A DNA stretch of 6,222 bases. It comes from JANXVY01 sp034408685 (GTDB lineage Bacteria; Pseudomonadota; Alphaproteobacteria; Rhizobiales; Hyphomicrobiaceae). Positions within the stretch are counted from its first letter, which is position 1; each line of letters opens with the position of its first letter. Location of the stretch: the NCBI GenBank assembly GCA_034408685.1, contig JAWXCP010000031.1:1-6222 (forward strand). Direction: 5' to 3'. Below, in pieces: positions 1 to 6,080 of the stretch. A model generated the notes under the pieces. It did no database searches, was not told the DNA's origin, and saw only the letters and a list, made by a program, of their open reading frames with translations. The position numbers were made by a program, and so were the translations under genes.

Positions 1-72
1 ACATGGCTTCGTGTTGCATATCGCTGGCGGGCGGCGTGGAATGCCTCAGCCCTTCATACCAACGATGCCACG

Positions 73-783
73 TCAATCGCCAGAGCGAACCGTACGGCGC
101 AGGAATATCAGCGTAATGTCGACGGTCTTTCCCGGCCGGCGCAAATCGGCGACGGGGCGCAGGGTGGTCGCGACCGTGAAGCCTTTATCACGGGCACGCT
201 CGATAAACTCCGTCTGATGGTGGCGGCACGGGTCGGCCAACAGTGCCAGCCCGCCGGGCGCCAACGTCGTTGCGATCACGCCGAGGACATCATCATGAAC
301 GGTCTGCTCGTAAATCACGTCGGCGCCGATCACGAGGTCATAGCGCGCGCTGCTTACTGTATCGTCAGCCCCCATATCGCTGGGCGTGCGCCAGTGCGAC
401 CAGTTGGCTTTGATGAATGTCACGCCGTCGATGCCGTTCGCCGCAGCATTTATCTTTGCCGTATCGAGCGCTAATGCGTCGTGGTCGGTCATGGTCACTT
501 GCCCGCCATGATGGGCGGCCGCTAATCCGGCAAGGCCCACGCCGCATCCGATCTCCAGCACGCGGGCTCCTGTCAGGGTGCCGCCGGGTGTCTCGGCGAG
601 CGCGTCAACCAGTGCGACCGCGCTCTCCCACAGGAGAAGGCCAAACGGGAACGGCTCGCGACCTTCGGCGAATGCGAGCAGGGCGGTATCGTCCTGGGCA
701 CAGTGGATGCGCCATTGCCGGCCGCTGGCCGCCACCATAAGAGGCTGCAATACGCCAGCTGTCGCAAGTTTGTGATCAACCAT
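73..783 (-). CDS. Class I SAM-dependent methyltransferase, Methyltransf_16 (METTL21-like) type
   Basis: A 236-residue protein predicted to transfer a methyl group from S-adenosylmethionine, probably in the cytosol. The SAM-binding motif I VLEIGCGVGLAG is at about residues 75-86, followed by the acidic end of strand beta2 (MTDHD, 98-102). YDLVIGADVIYE at 148-159 contains the D-x-x-Y arrangement (DVIY) typical of the Methyltransf_16/METTL21 group. The N-terminal stretch FPFGLLLWESAVALVDAL (45-62) matches the conserved 'W-x-S-a-x-x-L' lead-in of that group. Many characterised members methylate lysines in proteins, but bacterial members are mostly unassigned, so the substrate is unknown. The ATG at 783 lies 6 bases after the stop of the exporter gene. 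No strong Shine-Dalgarno is visible, so translation probably depends on coupling to the gene before it. It is the last gene of the minus-strand cluster that can be seen. Length and motifs look complete. Confidence 0.88.
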   Translation of the reverse strand: MVDHKLATAGVLQPLMVAASGRQWRIHCAQDDTALLAFAEGREPFPFGLLLWESAVALVDALAETPGGTLTGARVLEIGCGVGLAGLAAAHHGGQVTMTDHDALALDTAKINAAANGIDGVTFIKANWSHWRTPSDMGADDTVSSARYDLVIGADVIYEQTVHDDVLGVIATTLAPGGLALLADPCRHHQTEFIERARDKGFTVATTLRPVADLRRPGKTVDITLIFLRRTVRSGD

Positions 784-789
784 TCTGCA

Positions 790-1431
790 TCAAACCGGGC
801 GCCGATCGAACACGAGCTTGACGGCCAATGCCGTCAACACGCCGCCCAGCATCCAACGCTGAGCGACCAGCCACCGTGGTGACATTGGCGCGCGTGCCGC
901 CAGACTGCCCGCCGTAACCACAAGCACCATGTGAACGGCGAACTGAAGCACGATATGCGTTGCGCCAAGCAGCATGTACTGTCCAAACACGTGGCCGCGC
1001 GAGGGATCTACGAATTGCGGCAGTAGGGCCAAATAGAACATGGCGATGTTCGGGTTGAGCAAGTTGGTCGCCAACCCCGTCGTGAACAGCCGACCGGCGC
1101 CGTGACGCGTCGCTGTCGTCACAGTTACGGCATCGCCCGTTCCGTCACGGGCCGACACGGCGCTCCACGCGAGGTAGAGCAGGAACGCAACACCGGCCCA
1201 GCGGATGGCCTCGTACGCCAACGGGACGGCGACCAGCAGCGCCGTCAGTCCAAGGGCTGCCGCAACGAGGTAGGCGACGTAGCCCCACATCACGCCGAAG
1301 GCAGAGATCAAACCGGCGCGGTGGCCCTGCGCCACCGATCGCGACACGATGTAGACGACGTTCGGCCCCGGCGTGACGACGAACCCGGCGACCACGACGA
1401 GATACGCGAGCCAAGCGCTGTCTGAGATCAC
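790..1431 (-). CDS. LysE/RhtB family amino-acid exporter
   Basis: A 213-residue inner-membrane protein with about six hydrophobic segments (roughly 7-27, 40-65, 72-92, 115-138, 150-175 and 188-207). The family signature TPGPNVVYIVSRSVAQGHRAG sits at about 20-40, and the second conserved patch TNLLNPNIAMFYLALLPQFV at 122-141. Known LysE/RhtB proteins export amino acids or related small metabolites using the proton gradient. The substrate (threonine, homoserine, leucine or another) cannot be told from sequence. The start is GTG at 1431, which overlaps the ybgC stop in the four bases GTGA (1428-1431). This tight coupling supports the rare start codon. A GGAG lies about 9 bases upstream. The protein is full length for the family. 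There is no adjacent LysR/ArgP-type regulator, so no specific induction is suggested. Confidence 0.92.
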   Translation of the reverse strand: MISDSAWLAYLVVVAGFVVTPGPNVVYIVSRSVAQGHRAGLISAFGVMWGYVAYLVAAALGLTALLVAVPLAYEAIRWAGVAFLLYLAWSAVSARDGTGDAVTVTTATRHGAGRLFTTGLATNLLNPNIAMFYLALLPQFVDPSRGHVFGQYMLLGATHIVLQFAVHMVLVVTAGSLAARAPMSPRWLVAQRWMLGGVLTALAVKLVFDRRPV

Positions 1432-2000
1432 GGTCCCGCACTCCGGCCATCGGCAAATGCGCCAAGCAGCGAACCTTGCCTGAACAACGACCGCATGGCG
1501 TCGCTAATCCGCATCGGCTTGCCGGACGCCGCCACGAGCACCAACACGACGTCGGCCTCACATACGGGCTGGCCATCGCGGGTGATGATCTGGGACAGCT
1601 TCACGCTCGCTCCACCAAGTTCGAGGATCGTGGTGTTGATTTCAAGCACGTCATCCATGCGTGCTGGCTTGAAGAAGTCGAACGTCATGCGGCGAACGAT
1701 GAACCCAGCTGGCTCAAGGTCGTCGCTGCCATCGATCAGTCGCCGCGCATCGGTGCCGAGCAGACGGAGGAAATCGCTGCGCCCGCGCTCGCACCAGCGC
1801 ACGAAGCTGCCGTGGTAGGCGATGCCGCCTGCGTCGGTGTCTTCGAAATAGACCCGAACTGGTAACGTATGGACTTGCCGGTCATTGCGGATCGACAATC
1901 GCCCAGCCAGATCGGGCCAATGGGTCGGTGCGCTGTCGTTGGCGGCAATCGGTGTCGCGTCAGGCGTCGAGGGTGGCATCGACGGCTCGTCTGGCGTCAT
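1428..2000 (-). CDS. ybgC: Tol-Pal-associated acyl-CoA thioesterase YbgC (hotdog fold)
   Basis: A 190-residue hotdog-fold thioesterase. The domain starts around residue 46 with LPVRVYFEDTDAGGIAYHGSF, containing the catalytic aspartate of the D-T-D-A-G-G motif (54-59) and the Y-H pair (62-63). It continues through FIVRRMTFDFFKPARMDDVLEI (100-121) and LGGASVKLSQ (128-137), all typical of alphaproteobacterial YbgC. YbgC proteins hydrolyse short-chain acyl-CoA or acyl-ACP thioesters in vitro and are normally linked to the tol-pal operon. The first 45 residues are polar and proline/alanine rich, and look like a disordered extension. The ATG at 2000 overlaps the stop of the phosphoesterase gene as ATGA (1997-2000), with a GAGG about 7 bases upstream, which fixes this start. 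The same frame stays open far upstream to 2537, but that is antisense-like, arginine-rich shadow inside the phosphoesterase gene. tolQ does not follow, which is unusual. Confidence 0.9.
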   Translation of the reverse strand: MTPDEPSMPPSTPDATPIAANDSAPTHWPDLAGRLSIRNDRQVHTLPVRVYFEDTDAGGIAYHGSFVRWCERGRSDFLRLLGTDARRLIDGSDDLEPAGFIVRRMTFDFFKPARMDDVLEINTTILELGGASVKLSQIITRDGQPVCEADVVLVLVAASGKPMRISDAMRSLFRQGSLLGAFADGRSAGP

Positions 2001-2959
2001 GTGGCAACCTCGCTCCCAAGATCGATGACGACGATTTCCGGCGGGCGGCCGAAGCGTATGGGCAGGCCGCTGCAGCCGAGACCACCTGACACGACGAGAT
2101 TGCGCTCGCCCTCGACAATATGGCCGTAAACATATCGACGCCCGTACCTCGACGGTACGATCGGCGCGTACCCCGCGAACGTCACCTGCCCGCCGTGGGT
2201 ATGGCCTGAAATGGTAACTGCGACCCGATCGGGAACCTCGGGGAAAACGTCTGGCTCGTGGGCCATCAAGATCACGGGCGCCGTGTCGGTGACCTGTCGG
2301 AGGGTTGACGGCAAGTCGTCGACACCCTCGTAGCGATGGAAGCCGCGCGTTGGTCGTAACGCGCCGCGTGGCCAATAGGCCCACTGGTCGCCCAGCCCTG
2401 CGATCCAGAACGGCTGGCCGTCCTTTTCGAGCCGGATCGCTTGATTGTCGTAGACGTTGATGCCGACCGCCTCGAGCGCAACAGCAGCCGGCACGGGACC
2501 ACTGCGCTTCAACTGCACGGAAACGTCCTGCCACCAATCGTGGTTGCCGAGAACCGCATGCACCCCGAGCGGAGCTTTCAAGCCCGCGAGCGCTGCCGCC
2601 CAGGTCGCGTTGGCCATGTCACCTGATAGTTTCGCGATAATGCGCCCCGCCACATAGTCACCGAGCAACAGCGTCACGTCGGGAGCCAGGGCGTTAGTGC
2701 GCGCAACGATTTGGCGGATGCGGGCTGCCCCCATCCACGGCTCACAGGCGTGAAGGTCAGCAATGACGGCGCAGCGCAATGATAGGCCCTTCGGCCAACC
2801 GGCGGGTGTGATCGTATAACGCGTCACGACGAGCCGCCACGGCTCGGCAACCGCGTAAGCGCCCAGCGCAGCTGTGGAGGCCCCGACGGCCAGGACGCCG
2901 CGCAACAGTTGCCGCCGCGTGATGTAACGCTTGGGGCGAGGGTTAGAGTGTTCGGTCAT
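1997..2959 (-). CDS. Tat-exported calcineurin-like metallophosphoesterase (YaeI/YkuE type)
   Basis: A 320-residue binuclear-metal phosphoesterase. The metal-ligand motifs appear in order: D-L-H at 68-70, G-D at 100-101, G-N-H-D at 138-141, A-H-E at 233-235 and G-H-T-H-G-G-Q at 252-258. The C-terminal part VSGGLGCSGLPIRFG (290-304) followed by PPEIVVIDL is characteristic of the YaeI/YkuE-like group. Residues 10-38 form a twin-arginine signal: KRYITRRQLLRG, then a hydrophobic AVGASTAALGAYAVA stretch, so the enzyme is probably exported folded to the periplasmic face. Known relatives include phosphodiesterases acting on lipid-linked or small phosphoesters, but the substrate here is unknown. I chose the ATG at 2959 because it places the Tat motif near the N terminus. 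An upstream in-frame ATG at 3046 (AGGGG-like site nearby) would add 29 residues and overlap the membrane protein gene. The 3' end overlaps ybgC by four bases. Confidence 0.9.
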   Translation of the reverse strand: MTEHSNPRPKRYITRRQLLRGVLAVGASTAALGAYAVAEPWRLVVTRYTITPAGWPKGLSLRCAVIADLHACEPWMGAARIRQIVARTNALAPDVTLLLGDYVAGRIIAKLSGDMANATWAAALAGLKAPLGVHAVLGNHDWWQDVSVQLKRSGPVPAAVALEAVGINVYDNQAIRLEKDGQPFWIAGLGDQWAYWPRGALRPTRGFHRYEGVDDLPSTLRQVTDTAPVILMAHEPDVFPEVPDRVAVTISGHTHGGQVTFAGYAPIVPSRYGRRYVYGHIVEGERNLVVSGGLGCSGLPIRFGRPPEIVVIDLGSEVAT

Positions 2960-3032
2960 TGCGATGAGCGTTTCGCTACCAAACGTGTCGAAATGATTAC
3001 TCCGGCTCGGCCTTTCGCGCATTCCTGCGATG

Positions 3033-3512
3033 CTACTGCCCGCCATGAGCCCCTTCGGCACCACTGTCAGCGACCCGGGCGCTAAAGCATTCCACGCCCA
3101 GTACACCAGACCTGATTATGGGTAGGATGGCGAGGGCGATGATCAAGCTGTTACTGATGGCATTGACCCAGGCACCGGTCAGGATTGATGCGACCGAATC
3201 CGTGACGAACCAGACCGCCAGCGCCACAGTCATGTGTCGCCAGACGCTCGGATTTCGAGCAAGCGTAGGATCACTTACAAGGGCACGCATCAATAAGCCC
3301 CATCCGATCGTCAGAGCGCCGGTGATCGATGTCGCGAACACCGCCTCGCGCGACAAAAGCTTCGGCTGCCCGTCGACAGGCCAGAACACGAGATCGAGAA
3401 ACAACAGAGACGGTTCCCTCACCGGCTCGACAGCCGATCCAAGCAAGACGACGCCGAAGGCGATTACGCACCAGCACCAAGCTGTCATCCAACGTAGCCA
3501 AAAACCGGTCAT
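3033..3512 (-). CDS. Hypothetical four-TM membrane protein
   Basis: A 159-residue protein of unknown function. Hydrophobic segments lie at about 10-27 (aromatic: W, C, W, C), 58-78, 95-113 and 118-136, giving about four membrane helices. The C-terminal tail (about 140-159) is short, polar and glycine/alanine rich. Similar short proteins beginning MTGFWLRWMT and ending in a P-I-x-R-S-G-V-L pattern are known to me only as uncharacterised alphaproteobacterial membrane proteins. The start at 3512 is well supported: AGGAG lies 6 bases upstream of the ATG. The frame is open further upstream to 3647, but without such a site. It is divergent from the XRE-type regulator at 3653, with 140 bases between the two starts. 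The phosphoesterase gene starts 73 bases after its stop, so it may head that transcript. A regulator target is plausible but unproven. Confidence 0.8.
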   Translation of the reverse strand: MTGFWLRWMTAWCWCVIAFGVVLLGSAVEPVREPSLLFLDLVFWPVDGQPKLLSREAVFATSITGALTIGWGLLMRALVSDPTLARNPSVWRHMTVALAVWFVTDSVASILTGAWVNAISNSLIIALAILPIIRSGVLGVECFSARVADSGAEGAHGGQ

Positions 3513-3652
3513 CGGCTTCTCCTGTTCGAGTGAGATCGTCAAGATTGCCTCCCGCTCACCGATGCACAATGACGTGTCAGGTAAGTAAAGTGCTCCAGTC
3601 AACTGGTCACAGCGCCTGCAGACGACGGCACACCTATTGGACCGCATCGAAC
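3513..3652. promoter_or_regulatory. Divergent intergenic region with candidate operator palindrome
   Basis: This is the 140-base spacer between the starts of the membrane protein gene (minus) and the XRE-type regulator (plus), so promoters for both must lie here or close by. It contains the inverted repeat CCAGT-CA-ACTGG at 3595-3606 (perfect 5-base arms, 2-base centre). On the minus strand the centre of the palindrome reads TTGACT, which resembles a sigma-70 -35 box, but no good -10 box lies at the right distance. A regulator often binds its own divergent promoter, so this is a reasonable operator candidate. Only the symmetry is seen; function is inferred. Confidence 0.35.
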
Positions 3653-4441
3653 ATGGACCTCACCGTACGCCGGACATTTGCGCAAAGCCTCAAGGCTTGG
3701 CGCACGCGTCGCAGCCTGAGCCAGTTGGCGCTGGCATTGGAGGCGAATGTCTCGGCGCGGCATATCGCATTTCTCGAAACCGGGCGATCACGGCCATCTC
3801 GGGACATGGTGCTGCAGCTTGCCGCCCGTCTCGATCTGCCGTTGCGGGCACGAAATGAACTCCTCGAATCCGCAGGGTTTATCGGCGAATTCCGCGAGAA
3901 CGGCCTTGATGGCACAGCCTTGCTGCCGGTTCGCTCGGCGTTGAATCACATGCTGAAGAGCCACCATCCATTTCCGGCATTGATCTGCGACCGCCATTGG
4001 AACCTGGTCGATACCAATCCGGCCGCACACATGTTGCTTGCCGCAATGGGGGCTGGCCAAGGAGCAAATCTCGGGCAGGTCTTGACTTCTTCGCCCGCAG
4101 CACAAGCCGTCATTCTAAACTGGACCGAAGTTGTCCAGAACTTCGCCAACAGGCTTCGGCTCGAGTTGAAGCGGTGTGGCGGCGATCCCGTCTTACAGCA
4201 GCTCATTGCCAAGGCCGAGGCAGCGACGGGTAACACCACTGACGGGACGATCGAACCGATCACTGAAAGTCCTTTCGTTGCGGTCCAGTTTTTAATGGGA
4301 GATCGCGTCCTATCGATGCTTTCGATCATCGCCGAGTTCGGCACTCCCCGCGACATTACGGTTGGCGATCTCCGAATCGAGTTATTCTTCCCCGCCGATG
4401 CTGAAACCGAGAGTTATTTCAGCACGAGCGTTCGATTGTAG
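3653..4441 (+). CDS. XRE-family HTH transcriptional regulator with MmyB-like C-terminal domain
   Basis: A 262-residue DNA-binding regulator. The N-terminal HTH_XRE domain covers about 8-65: residues 12-30 hold the first helices (LKAWRTRRSLSQLALALE), and VSARHIAFLETGRSRPSRD (33-51) is the recognition helix and following loop. The C-terminal half has the pattern of the MmyB-like ligand-binding domain: PALICDRHWNLVDTNPAA at 108-125, NRLRLELKRCGG at 166-177 and the closing DLRIELFFPADAETE at 239-253. The ligand is unknown for most of the family. The ATG at 3653 gives the usual family N terminus. The upstream region is weak in Shine-Dalgarno sequence (GGA about 10 bases before). In-frame sequence back to 3329 is antisense to the membrane protein gene and not likely used. 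Transcribed alone, it converges on ruvB with 17 bases between stops. By eye its GC content looks somewhat lower than that of its neighbours. Confidence 0.87.
   Translation: MDLTVRRTFAQSLKAWRTRRSLSQLALALEANVSARHIAFLETGRSRPSRDMVLQLAARLDLPLRARNELLESAGFIGEFRENGLDGTALLPVRSALNHMLKSHHPFPALICDRHWNLVDTNPAAHMLLAAMGAGQGANLGQVLTSSPAAQAVILNWTEVVQNFANRLRLELKRCGGDPVLQQLIAKAEAATGNTTDGTIEPITESPFVAVQFLMGDRVLSMLSIIAEFGTPRDITVGDLRIELFFPADAETESYFSTSVRL
4399..4424. repeat. 8-base inverted repeat at the 3' end of the regulator gene
   Basis: TGCTGAAA (4399-4406) and TTTCAGCA (4417-4424) are perfect inverted arms around a 10-base loop, lying 15 bases before the regulator's stop codon and about 35 bases past the ruvB stop on the other strand. 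In RNA from either strand it can form a hairpin between the convergent genes. No U-run follows on either strand, so it is not a standard intrinsic terminator. It may be coincidental coding sequence. Confidence 0.4.
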
Positions 4442-4458
4442 CCCAAATCGTTCACCCA

Positions 4459-5538
4459 TTACTCACCAGGCGCATCGTCCGGCTCATCAAACAGCGTCGG
4501 CTGTCCACCGGAGGAAGACCGCGATGGGCCCGATAGCCCAATGTGGCGAAACGCTTTCATTGTCAAAACCCGCCCACGCGGCGTCCGCGCCACGAACCCC
4601 TGTTGCAACAGGAATGGCTCGACGATCTCTTCCAGCGCATCGCGCGGCTCGGACAATGCGGCCGCGATCGTCTCGATCCCAACCGGCCCGCCGTCATAGT
4701 TTTTTGCGATGCACGACAGGTAGCGGTGGTCGAGTGCATCGAGGCCTTCACTATCCACTTCCAGCGCGCGTAGCGCCACGTCGGCCACCTCGGCGGTTAT
4801 CAAAGGCGCGCGTGCAACCGCTGCGAAATCTCGCACGCGGCGCAGCAGCCGACCGGCAATCCGCGGGGTTCCCCGGGCACGCCTGGCGATCTCGCGTGAA
4901 CCCTCGGGTGACACTGGCGCGCCGAGCACGCGGGCGCCGCGTGAGACCACGAGTTCAAGTTCCTCGACCGTATAAAAATTAAGCCGGATCGGAATGCCGA
5001 AGCGGTCGCGCAATGGCGTCGTCAAGAGGCCAGCCCGCGTCGTCGCACCTACGAGCGTAAATTTTGCCAGATCAATCTTGACGGAGCGCGCCGCCGGTCC
5101 CTCGCCGATCATCAAGTCGAGCTGATAATCCTCCATCGCCGGATAGAGGATTTCCTCGACCGCGGGATTGAGCCGATGGATTTCGTCGATGAACAGGACG
5201 TCGCGCTCTTCGAGGTTGGTCAGCAACGCTGCCAAATCGCCGGCCTTGGCGATGACGGGACCCGACGTGGACCGGAAGCCGACGCCGAGTTCCTTGGCCA
5301 TGATCTGCGCCAGCGTCGTCTTGCCCAGCCCCGGAGGGCCGGCAAACAGTACGTGGTCGAGCGCGTCGCCGCGCAATTTCGCCGCCTCGATGAACACGCG
5401 CAAGTTGGCGCGCGCCTGCTCCTGCCCGATGAATTCGTCGAGCGATTGCGGGCGTATAGAGGCTTCGAACACGTCCTGCTCGCGCTTGGCGCCGCTCAGG
5501 ATGCGTGTCTCGATCGGATTGTTTGCGGGTTCTGACAT
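4459..5538 (-). CDS. ruvB: Holliday junction branch migration ATPase RuvB
   Basis: A 359-residue AAA+ motor that, with RuvA, drives branch migration of Holliday junctions in recombinational repair. Visible features in order: RPQSLDEFIGQEQ (29-41), Walker A GPPGLGKT (67-74), Walker B LFIDEIH (115-121), sensor 1 GATTRAG (164-170), PLRDRFG (175-181) with the conserved arginine region, sensor 2 region RGTPRIAGRLLRRVRDFA (222-239), and the C-terminal winged-helix part YDGGPVGIETIAAALSE (281-297) through RTPRGR (318-323). The length is normal for an alphaproteobacterial RuvB. The ATG at 5538 gives the usual MSEP start; an in-frame GTG at 5544 would add two residues, and no clear Shine-Dalgarno separates them. 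ruvA is not directly upstream: a small hypothetical gene lies there, 117 bases away. The gene converges on the regulator at 4441. Confidence 0.97.
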   Translation of the reverse strand: MSEPANNPIETRILSGAKREQDVFEASIRPQSLDEFIGQEQARANLRVFIEAAKLRGDALDHVLFAGPPGLGKTTLAQIMAKELGVGFRSTSGPVIAKAGDLAALLTNLEERDVLFIDEIHRLNPAVEEILYPAMEDYQLDLMIGEGPAARSVKIDLAKFTLVGATTRAGLLTTPLRDRFGIPIRLNFYTVEELELVVSRGARVLGAPVSPEGSREIARRARGTPRIAGRLLRRVRDFAAVARAPLITAEVADVALRALEVDSEGLDALDHRYLSCIAKNYDGGPVGIETIAAALSEPRDALEEIVEPFLLQQGFVARTPRGRVLTMKAFRHIGLSGPSRSSSGGQPTLFDEPDDAPGE

Positions 5539-5622
5539 GACCACTGTGCGCTAACACGATTTGGCCGACACCGTCAGCAGCCACAGCCGCGCCACCGCGC
5601 CTTGCTCGCGCCCGCCGTCCGT

Positions 5623-5655
5623 CAGCGCCCACGCAGGCAAGCCGCGCTGGCGCTG
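5623..5655 (-). repeat. Inverted repeat directly after the 83-codon gene
   Basis: CAGCGCC (5623-5629) and GGCGCTG (5649-5655) form perfect 7-base arms around a 19-base loop, starting immediately after the stop codon (5656-5658) of the small gene on the minus strand. A GC-rich hairpin here could end or attenuate transcription before ruvB or protect the upstream message. There is no U-run, so intrinsic termination is not shown. The rest of the 117-base gap before ruvB shows no recognisable gene or clear promoter. Confidence 0.35.
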
Positions 5656-5907
5656 TTACCGGTCGCCCTTATCATGAGACGGCAGGTAAGGCGCCAACTC
5701 GGCCCGCAGGCTGGCCACCGTCTCCTCGATCTGCCCAATGACCCGCTCGGCCTCGGTCCTGGTTTGAAACGTCGGATCGCTGCTGTCCCAAGTGCCGCCG
5801 GTTGGCCGGTTGGCGTCATCGTTCGCAGCACGTGGTCGATTGTCCTCGGCTTCGACCGCGAATTGCGGACCATAGCCCAAAAATGAATTCAATGCGTTCT
5901 GCCGCAT
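5656..5907 (-). CDS. Small hypothetical protein (83 aa), hydrophilic with C-terminal helix
   Basis: An 83-residue soluble protein I do not recognise. Residues 20-50 are polar and rich in N, D, R, T and G (probably disordered). Residues 51-74 (TEAERVIGQIEETVASLRAELAPY) are predicted helical, with heptad-like spacing of V, I, V, L and L, suggesting a short amphipathic or coiled-coil segment. The tail is charged (HDKGDR). There is no signal peptide or membrane segment. The case that it is real rests on its start: GGAGG sits 5 bases upstream of the ATG at 5907, the best ribosome binding site in this part of the window. The frame also has protein-like composition. It lies upstream of ruvB in the same direction, separated by 117 bases. 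It does not resemble RuvA or RuvC. Function unknown. Confidence 0.6.
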   Translation of the reverse strand: MRQNALNSFLGYGPQFAVEAEDNRPRAANDDANRPTGGTWDSSDPTFQTRTEAERVIGQIEETVASLRAELAPYLPSHDKGDR

Positions 5908-6030
5908 CGCTGCCTCCGCTGGTTCTAACCCCCGGTTTGGTTTGATCAGATTCGTGGGGTGCGCGGGCGGATACGGCGCGCGGGAGGCCCGGTTGCGAAC
6001 AAGATTGCTCGTGGTGAACCCGCTAGCAGG
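5908..6030. other. Non-coding stretch upstream of the small gene
   Basis: This stretch contains the ribosome binding site of the 83-codon gene (GGAGG on the minus strand, + positions 5913-5917) and presumably its promoter. I found no convincing -35/-10 pair, RNA gene or long repeat in it. It merges into the mosaic repeat that begins near 6031. Confidence 0.4.
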
Positions 6031-6059
6031 CCTTCCGCTTTAAATGGAATCCCGGAAGG
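6031..6059. repeat. 7-base inverted repeat, part of a mosaic intergenic repeat
   Basis: CCTTCCG (6031-6037) and CGGAAGG (6053-6059) are perfect arms around a 15-base AT-rich loop. The loop and the following ACTCTAACTTATTG resemble, from memory, one module of palindromic mosaic repeats scattered between genes in Rhizobiales. It sits about 20 bases from the second palindrome at 6081-6123. Confidence 0.5.
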
Positions 6060-6080
6060 ACTCTAACTTATTGGTTCGTC

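Noticed and set aside
1..72. Possible start of a further gene (ATG at 19 on the minus strand) or terminator after the methyltransferase
   Set aside because: Too short to judge, with no Shine-Dalgarno, no strong hairpin and no U-run; I see nothing supportable in these bases.
2001..2537. Upstream continuation of the ybgC frame (as if YbgC were 369 residues)
   Set aside because: It lies within the phosphoesterase gene in another frame and gives an arginine-rich, low-complexity translation with no domain; the ATGA start at 2000 explains the gene better.
3329..3652. Upstream in-frame extension of the XRE-type regulator
   Set aside because: It is antisense to the membrane protein gene, basic and featureless, and the family N terminus fits the ATG at 3653.
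4362..4982. Long plus-strand open frame opposite ruvB
   Set aside because: It is opposite a clear ruvB coding sequence, and its translation is rich in R, A, P and S with no domain, as expected of a shadow in GC-rich DNA.
5571..5626. Direct repeat CCGTCAGC at 5571-5578 and 5619-5626
   Set aside because: Eight bases in GC-rich sequence can recur by chance, and there is no third copy or matching context.
5558..5655. Open minus-strand stretch between the small gene and ruvB, examined as a possible ruvA remnant
   Set aside because: About 33 codons between stops, without an ATG, and ending RLWLLTVSAKSC; it has no likeness to the RuvA C-terminal domain.
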